Shown here in pieces: positions 58,304 through 64,000 of a stretch of 64,000 nt of DNA. Below the pieces are notes generated by a model. That model made no database searches and was not told the DNA's origin. It saw only the letters and a list, made by a program, of their open reading frames with translations. The stretch is taken from the NCBI GenBank assembly GCA_963924555.1, contig OZ004586.1:3554501-3618500 (forward strand), read 5' to 3'. The position numbers and the translations under genes were made by a program. The stretch is from Crambe crambe. Lineage: Eukaryota; Porifera; Demospongiae; Poecilosclerida; Crambeidae. Each line of letters opens with the position of its first letter. Position 1 is the first letter of the stretch.

Positions 58304-61300
58304 GTTAAATTTGAGACAGAAATTTTAAGCTATCGAAGGTTTAATTTCTTTATTCCACCTTTTTTAGATCTCCTGTGTGTCTTCATCCATTGCTCTTGCC
58401 AATCGGAATATTTTCTCTAGCCATTTCCAGATTAGCGAGTCTGAGCTTAACCTGGCATTCGGATTCCTTGGTATGATAAAGGAGTATCGTTGGAAGAGGG
58501 TGGCCCTCTTAGTAGAGGACGAAAATATGTTTACTGAGGTAATTGAGGTAATCATAGTTCGTGATTTTGAAGACCAATTCCCTTAACAATCATTTCCCAG
58601 CCACAAACTTCTAATTTTGTATTTTTTAAAACAATTATGATATACAGTAGAACCTCTAAATGCGGACACCTTTGGGACCAGCGAAAGTGTCCTGATTAGA
58701 GAGGTGTCCCTATTTCAGGGGTTAAATTATACACATTTATATTGTGTTGGGACAAGAAAAAGTGTCCTGATTAGAGAGGTGTCCCTATTTCAGGGGTTAA
58801 ATTATACACATTTATATTGTGTTGGGACAAGAGAAAGTGTCCTGATTAGAGAGGTTTTTGCATTTCAGGGAGTCCACATTTAGAGGTTACGCTATAAATT
58901 GTGTTGGAATTATTTGAACTTGAATACAAGTAACAGTAATTTGTGATTATAATTTAATTTCGTTTGGGGGAGGGGGGGGGGAGGGGGGAGGGTTGTTGAA
59001 CATGATCACAAAAATAATTTAACAACAAAATTTATATTAATTTTGTAATTATTTTCAGACTGTGGACAAGTTGAGGTTACTGCTTAACAATACAGATGTC
59101 GACATAAGGGAGAAACGCTTTGAAAGTTCTGATGGGGTGGATAGTCTTGGAGAGCAACCCTTTGTGAGTCACTTAATAATTATTACAGACACATGACATT
59201 CATACGTGACAGGACAGTCACATGATATTCACATGACAACTACTTGCTAACTAGTTGCTGTAAATTGGGAAATTTTCGATGTTGATTTATTTTCGTGGTC
59301 ATGTTCAACAACGAAAATTAATCACATGAAATTTTACAAAATAGTGTAAAAGCTGATTATAAGTAAGTTGTAAATTTCCCAATTTATGGTGGCATGCATG
59401 GACACTTTTATGTCCCAACCTTGTCAAGATCTCAACTTGTTTTTATAGGACTCTGAATCAAGAATCTTCATCCTCAGCATGTTTCCTATTTTTGCCAGGG
59501 AAGTTCTTTGCAGGGTGCGTATACTATAGACTATTGATCATTCACTATATCTCATGCTACAGGCCTACGGCTGGTACAGCCATGGCCGTACCACCATTCA
59601 GTGTTAGTACCTAGATCATACCAGATTGAAATCGAATCAATAACATTAAATCTTACTTGAGGGCTTCCCCCTCCCCCCCCCCCCCCCCCCCCCCCCCCAG
59701 ATGGTAGCTATGCATGGCCGTACCACTAAAAATGAGCTGGCTCCAGCTCTGTATCTGCTCTAACTTTCTCAATTCTGAATAAAATTTCACATTTTAAAAC
59801 ACAAGCAGAGAGCTGATCACCCATTCTATAAGCTGCTTTTTTTGAAATTTGAAGAATTGAGAAAATTATAAAGCCATCAAGTGAACATAGACTATAGCTG
59901 GCATCTCAATGAAACAGAAGTATGAAAGTGCTTGAATGTACAATGATAGACTGATCTGGCCAGGAAGTGGGTGTGGCTACTTATAATTATTATGGCTTTG
60001 GATTGGAAAACATTTGTGCCAAAACCAGACACGCCATACTCCCTGCAATGGCTGCTTTAGGAGAAGGTACAAATTATCATGCATAGCATCTCTTTGCAGG
60101 CACACCAGCAGCGAAGATTGTACCCTCATACACTATTCATAGTAGAGGGATGGTATCCCAGTGACTGGTGGAAAGGCACCAAAGAGGAGCAGCAGAAACT
60201 CAGAGATAAGTATGATGGCTGCACAGTGGATGATCGAGAGGCTGTGGCAAGGTATGTGATGGCTCCTCATGATGCTGGAAGGACTTCTCCTGATCCTTCT
60301 CATGTGGCTGACAGTGGATTGGTGAGTGCTAAAGTCTTTTTGCATTCACCAGGGACCTTTATAACTGTTATGACTTTCTCAATTCTTAACTGAATTCCAA
60401 ATTTCAAATACCAGTACAGAGAGTGGATAATCAGCTCTCTGTTGATGCATTAAACTAGAAATTTGGTTAAGAATTGAGAAAGTTATAGCAGTTATAGCGA
60501 ATGATCAAGGTGTCATAAGTAAGAATTGATTACAAAATTTGTATGTTCCTTATTACATTTTACTTGGAATTTTTATGCGTAATTAATCATTGTTATTGCG
60601 GCACATTATTAGTTTGTAAGATACTAATATTGTCAAAGGTGCATAGTTATGTTTGGGGTCGGACTCTCTGCTTTAGTTTCATTATCTGGTTCATCACACA
60701 CAACTCGAGTACGTAGATGATAATCACCTGTTGACTTATTCTGCATGAACACTAGCATGTGTGCTACTAAACTGAAATATAGCATGCGTGCTAGCTTTGA
60801 AATTATACTAGCACGCGTGCTACTGAAATATACACTAATAGTAGCATGTGCGCTACTTATTTACAACTAAGCTATTAATAACAGCACATGTGCTACTGAT
60901 TAATACTAGCATATGCATGCACACTAATAGTAGCACGTGTGCTACTGAATTGAAATCTAGCTATTAATAACAGCACATGTGCTACTGATTAATACTAGCA
61001 TATGCATGCACACTAATAGTAGCACGTGTGCTACTGAATTGAAATCTAGCTATTAATAACAGCACACATGCTAGCATGTGTTCTACTAAAATATGAGGAC
61101 TCTCAAGGCACATGTTAAGGTGCACGAGGCTTCCCTATAACAGATGATCATTTCTAGAGCTACGTATTAATTTGGTGCAAGCGACATAAGTAAGTAAGGG
61201 CTTGTTTTATTAGCTTTTATAAGGGAATGTAATGTATACCATTGCTGTATGAACAAGGGTGGTGGCTAGCTAGGGTGATCAGGGCCACCCTTAATTTTAT

Positions 61301-62385
61301 AAGGGAAAAGGCATTTGTATGAAATGAAAAAAATGCCATTGCTCAATAAAGCAAAAAAATAAGCCAGTAGTATCCTAATCAAATGATTATCCAAATTTTT
61401 TGTGGGTCAAAATTTTCAATACAGGAATTCATATAGTTCACACATTAATATTTGCAAAACCGCGAAAACCACTATACGGTATAGTGCAATACAAATGTGT
61501 CATGTATACATAGAAGACTCGTAGACTATTCTTCCTATGCACTGTATGAAAACACAGAGCACAAGACATGTAAATTTATGAGAAACTCATCCAAGTACTA
61601 GCTATAGGTCTTGGAAACTAAAATATGTGACACTCCCATGCAATTTCTCAGATGAATCAGTTCCAAACTTCTGTCATGTGAACATTCTATAACAGTACAT
61701 GTGATGGTTGTTTTATGCAGTTAATCATTCATTCTCTGTAGAATGAGACTCAAATTGATCGAAAGTATCGGACCTACCTCAGAGAATCAAGGCTAAATTT
61801 AACATACACTGATTTCTACCAACAGTGCTACGATGCAACATGGACTTTGGGCAGAGCTCTCAATAACACACTCACTGGTACGTTTAAATGATACTGGCAG
61901 TCGATCAGGATCACCCATTAACATTAAAAGACGAGGGCTGCTAAAGTACAGTTTTGGGCTGAAATTTTGCCTGGAGATAGTACCATCACGCACACTATTA
62001 GTGCACCATATCTTTTTGATGATCCTTACCAGTTGTGTAGTTTATGATCACCAACAATGATTATGTAGATATCAGATCTAACTCTGATCTCTCGGCTAAC
62101 CTGACCCAGTACAATCGGAATTTGCAACCTGATGAAAAGTTTGGACTACAGCACTTCACATACAACAACTCAAGGTTTTTTGATGTTATCTTTGGACACT
62201 TGCAAACAACAGACTTTCAAGGAATAGTGGTAAAAATAATTATACGTCTTGGGGCTTCTTAACATAATTTACCTTTTTCATATAGCTAAGTTGACTGCTA
62301 AACAGATTGTTGATATTACTCACACCATTTTTATTATTTTTCTTCATTTAACATGATATCAAAAGATTACTTTAAAAGATTTAGG

Positions 62386-62448
<63 letters not shown>

Positions 62449-64000
62449 CCTCTCCTCTCCTCTCCTCTCCCCCTTCCCCTCTTCTCTCTCCCTCACCAGG
62501 GTCCTATCAGGTTTGACAGCAATGGACTGAGAATAGTGAACACAGTTGATATCTTCCAATACAGACCTGTACCAGGTAGTTATACACATAATAAGCTACA
62601 TAGCTCCCCCCTTGGGACCAATGGATCCTGCCTGGTTGGAGTGGTGGTCTCATGCAGGCATGTAGAATGCCAAGGCGCAGATGTTACTTGTGCTGAGTCA
62701 TGACTAATAATCATGTAAACAAGTAGAAAAGTAAGCAGTCAAATAATAGCATCTTGGAAAGCCAAGAATAAGAAGATAAGCAGTCATACAAAACGAATTC
62801 AAATTTATCAGCTATCTAAAGGTTGAGATGTTCCCTGAGTATTGAAGGGGCTGATCTAGAAGGGGGTTCTTTCTTTGCAACTCTACTGTGCGCATAGTGA
62901 GTGAGCGAAAAAAAAATTGGAAACCATCGTCCACTTTTATATAACCACGCCCCTTTTTCGGTAAAGTAAGCACTTCACACTAAGATGTGGGAGAGACAAG
63001 GGCAGTGACAGGGTCACTATGAATAGCAGGTTGAGAAGATGAATCCAGAGAAGATGAATCAGGATTATCAATCATAATTATGGGGCTCAGGGCTTGGTCT
63101 GTAATGGTTTTCTGATGTTTGCTGAACAGTAACAGTGGCTTATTTGAAACGTTAAAAATGTTAAAACAATGGTGGTTAGATATCCTGTTATCTAAATGCC
63201 TCAACCGGAGCCAAGCTACGACTTATTTATAAATCATGGCTAGGTAGCTAATAACTCATCTTTCTAAGACAAGAAAGTATGGCTGGCTGGCTGGCTGATC
63301 TACAGGCTATCAACGGACACTAATATGTTTTGTACAAATGAGCATGCGTTAATTAGAATAGTACGATCGATTGATCGAGCAGTTATAAGTAGTCATATAC
63401 TATGCTAAGCAGGTAGAGTCTGAGAGAGGCTAGCCGTCGGCGTTCTTCAGATCTTATAGTCGAGAGTATTGCCCTAAAAAGGGGGGGGATTCGGACGAAC
63501 TATGTCGAACCTTCTCAGCAATATTATTCCTACTTCACTCCTATTAGGCGTCCTAGGAGTGAAGTAGGAATAGTATTTTGGTAATATTGCTGTGGTTCTT
63601 GAGTTTGGTGATGGATGGTTACTTGACTCACTTGTTGTTGCTGAAGGGGGAGTGAAGTAGGGATTTAAGTTGGATATAGGTGTGGTTACTGAAATTAGGA
63701 GGGCTGAGAGTGATAGGAATAGTAATAATGCAGCTATATTTTATGGCTATCCCTACTTAACTTTTTATTTAGAAGAAATTTTTTGCGCTCATGTAATATA
63801 CAAGTGTGTTAGTGTGTTAGTATACTATGTATAAACATGCACTGATTAGTCATGAGTATTATCTACTGTACAAAAAGGTCGATGTTTTGTATCATTACAT
63901 CTTCATTGGATCTTGCTTGATCAGCACAGACTCGTACTTCAACATCACTGGTGACATTCTGGAAGAGATCTTTATGGAACCATGGCTTCCTCTCCCCTTC
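52596..64000 (+). CDS. GABA-B-like class C GPCR, ectodomain exons (3' end outside window)
   Basis: Exons: 52596-52910, 55527-55664, 58368-58538, 59059-59163, 59449-59514, 60100-60321, 61742-61877, 62069-62229, 62500-62575, and 63930 to the window end. About 487 aa are visible, all phases consistent. A signal peptide (MLFFLYASLFVFARA) is followed by a periplasmic-binding-like (Venus flytrap) domain: GVIPGIQIALDQINDNPDIL, VGVIGSGCSIATEVTAELAP, KEYRWKRVALLVEDENMF, LFIVEGWYPSDWW and CYDATWTLGRALNNTL. These match the GABA-B receptor order. The GCS loop (Ser134), the Ser triplet at 155-157 and Tyr284 in GWY stand where GABA-B1 has ligand-binding Ser, Ser and Tyr; this alignment is from memory. N-glycosylation sites are frequent. 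The seven-helix domain must follow beyond 64000. Ligand and G-protein coupling unknown. Confidence 0.85.
53560..53902. mobile_element. hAT-like miniature element, 343 bp, copy of the 23535 element
   Basis: The ends TAGGCATGGGGCTAATATGC and GCATATTAGCCCCATGCCTA flank an interior matching 23535-23886 in reverse. The target duplication is GAAATGGT / GAAATGGA (7 of 8). Confidence 0.9.
54055..54375. mobile_element. hAT-like miniature element, 321 bp
   Basis: The ends TAGGGACTGGCACATT and AATGTACCAGTCCCTA are inverted with one mismatch. TACATAGA flanks both sides perfectly (54047-54054 and 54376-54383). The ends resemble those of the 5715 element (TAGGGACCAGTC on its right end). Confidence 0.9.
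56706..56989. mobile_element. Inverted-repeat element with AGGGCTGGCT ends
   Basis: AGGGCTGGCT and AGCCAGCCCT face each other about 280 bp apart. ATATTGGGTGGGCCA occurs inside in both halves. No clear target duplication. Confidence 0.6.
57186..57345. mobile_element. Foldback element with about 40-bp arms
   Basis: AAGGGAAAAACATTTCCGTG and AAATGAAAAAAAAATGTAGGG are mirrored by CCCTACATTTTTTTTTCATT and the following TTCACAGAAGTATTTTTTCCCTT. A diverged single arm is at about 61300-61345. Confidence 0.75.
57673..57837. mobile_element. Foldback element with perfect 38-bp terminal repeats
   Basis: The left arm 57673-57710 (starting ATATGTGACAGTCGAGGG) and the right arm 57800-57837 are exact inverse copies; the loop is about 90 bases. 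Perfect arms imply a recent insertion. Diverged relatives are visible near 35660-35725 and 46950-47035. Confidence 0.9.
58233..58302 (+). repeat. (CT)n microsatellite before receptor exon 3
   Basis: About 35 uninterrupted CT units, ending 65 bases before the acceptor. Confidence 0.95.
58645..58892. mobile_element. Tc1/mariner-like miniature element with internal duplication
   Basis: CAGTAGAACCTCTAAATG and CATTTAGAGGTTACGC form the ends, bordered by TA on each side. The interior holds copies of a unit of about 75 bp containing GTGTCCTGATTAGAGAGGTG and GGGGTTAAATTATACACAT. Confidence 0.7.
60322..61741 (+). other. Receptor intron 6
   Basis: No gene seen. Its main content is an array of palindromic motifs at 60750-61085. 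Confidence 0.6.
60750..61085. repeat. Array of palindromic TAGCACGTGTGCTA motifs
   Basis: About ten variants of TAGCA(C/T)G(T/C)GTGCTA occur at intervals. The right part is a near-perfect tandem duplication of about 95 bp. Several copies contain the E-box CACGTG or GCATGTGC. Confidence 0.85.
62388..62499 (+). repeat. (CT)n and CTCCT tract abutting the receptor exon 9 acceptor
   Basis: A pyrimidine run of about 110 bases ends in the CACCAG acceptor at 62494-62499. Confidence 0.9.
62576..63929 (+). other. Receptor intron 9
   Basis: No gene seen. The repeat shared with 35096-35500 occupies 63520-63800. The rest shows nothing I can name. Confidence 0.55.

Larger units (their letters stand above)
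55665..58367 (+). other. Receptor intron 2
   Basis: No gene seen. It contains a (GA)n run (55689-55723), an AGGGCTGGCT-ended inverted-repeat element (56706-56989), two foldbacks (57186-57345, 57673-57837), a (CAA)n run (57427-57480) and a long (CT)n run (58233-58302) before the exon 3 acceptor. Confidence 0.6.

Noticed and set aside
62044..62068. Start of receptor exon 8 at the AG near 62040
   Set aside because: That acceptor breaks the frame after the phase-1 end of exon 7. The AG at 62067-62068 restores it (G plus AT, giving Asp-Ile-Arg).

Overview
The window looks like nuclear DNA of a demosponge. Genes are split by many short GT-AG introns, intergenic DNA is AT-rich and full of small inverted-repeat elements, and the dominant gene family is the spongin-type short-chain collagen family. 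Amphimedon or a close relative is my inference. All exon boundaries below were read by eye from splice signals and reading-frame continuity, with no transcript or database support.

Layout. 1-180 is the last visible exon of an ankyrin-repeat gene (+). 1170-3090 is a complete five-exon FIS1 (mitochondrial fission) gene on the minus strand. It lies head to head with a complete 20-exon myotubularin phosphatase gene of the MTM1/MTMR1/MTMR2 group (+, 3366-44054, 687 aa); the 275-bp gap is a probable shared promoter with a CRE-like site.

The myotubularin gene is a host for other genes. Intron 7 (10062-34095, 24 kb) holds an antisense tandem array of two-exon short-chain collagen genes: eight intact copies, two frameshifted pseudogenes and two smaller relics. 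Each intact copy has a short signal-peptide exon, a phase-1 intron and one large exon encoding the mature protein. Six intact copies have about 10-11 Gly-X-Y triplets followed by a ten-cysteine C-terminal domain. Two intact copies have lost all Gly-X-Y triplets but keep the secretion signal and the ten-cysteine domain. Most intact copies carry TATAAAAG-type boxes about 70-125 bp upstream of the ATG; the box is decayed or deleted in both pseudogenes. Intron 11 (37166-40846) holds a second antisense gene, a two-exon protein with two CENP-B/Tc5-type DNA-binding modules and no transposase catalytic domain.

44055-52595 contains no gene I can support, only repeats and miniature transposons. From 52596 to the window end, the plus strand carries the ligand-binding ectodomain exons of a GABA-B-like class C G-protein-coupled receptor; its membrane part lies beyond the window.

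Small transposons are a second theme. I could delimit four TAGG-ended elements with 8-bp target duplications (hAT-like), a CAGGG-ended element, a 513-bp foldback with a perfect 10-bp target duplication (Mutator-like length), TA-flanked Tc1/mariner-like elements, and several near-perfect foldbacks.
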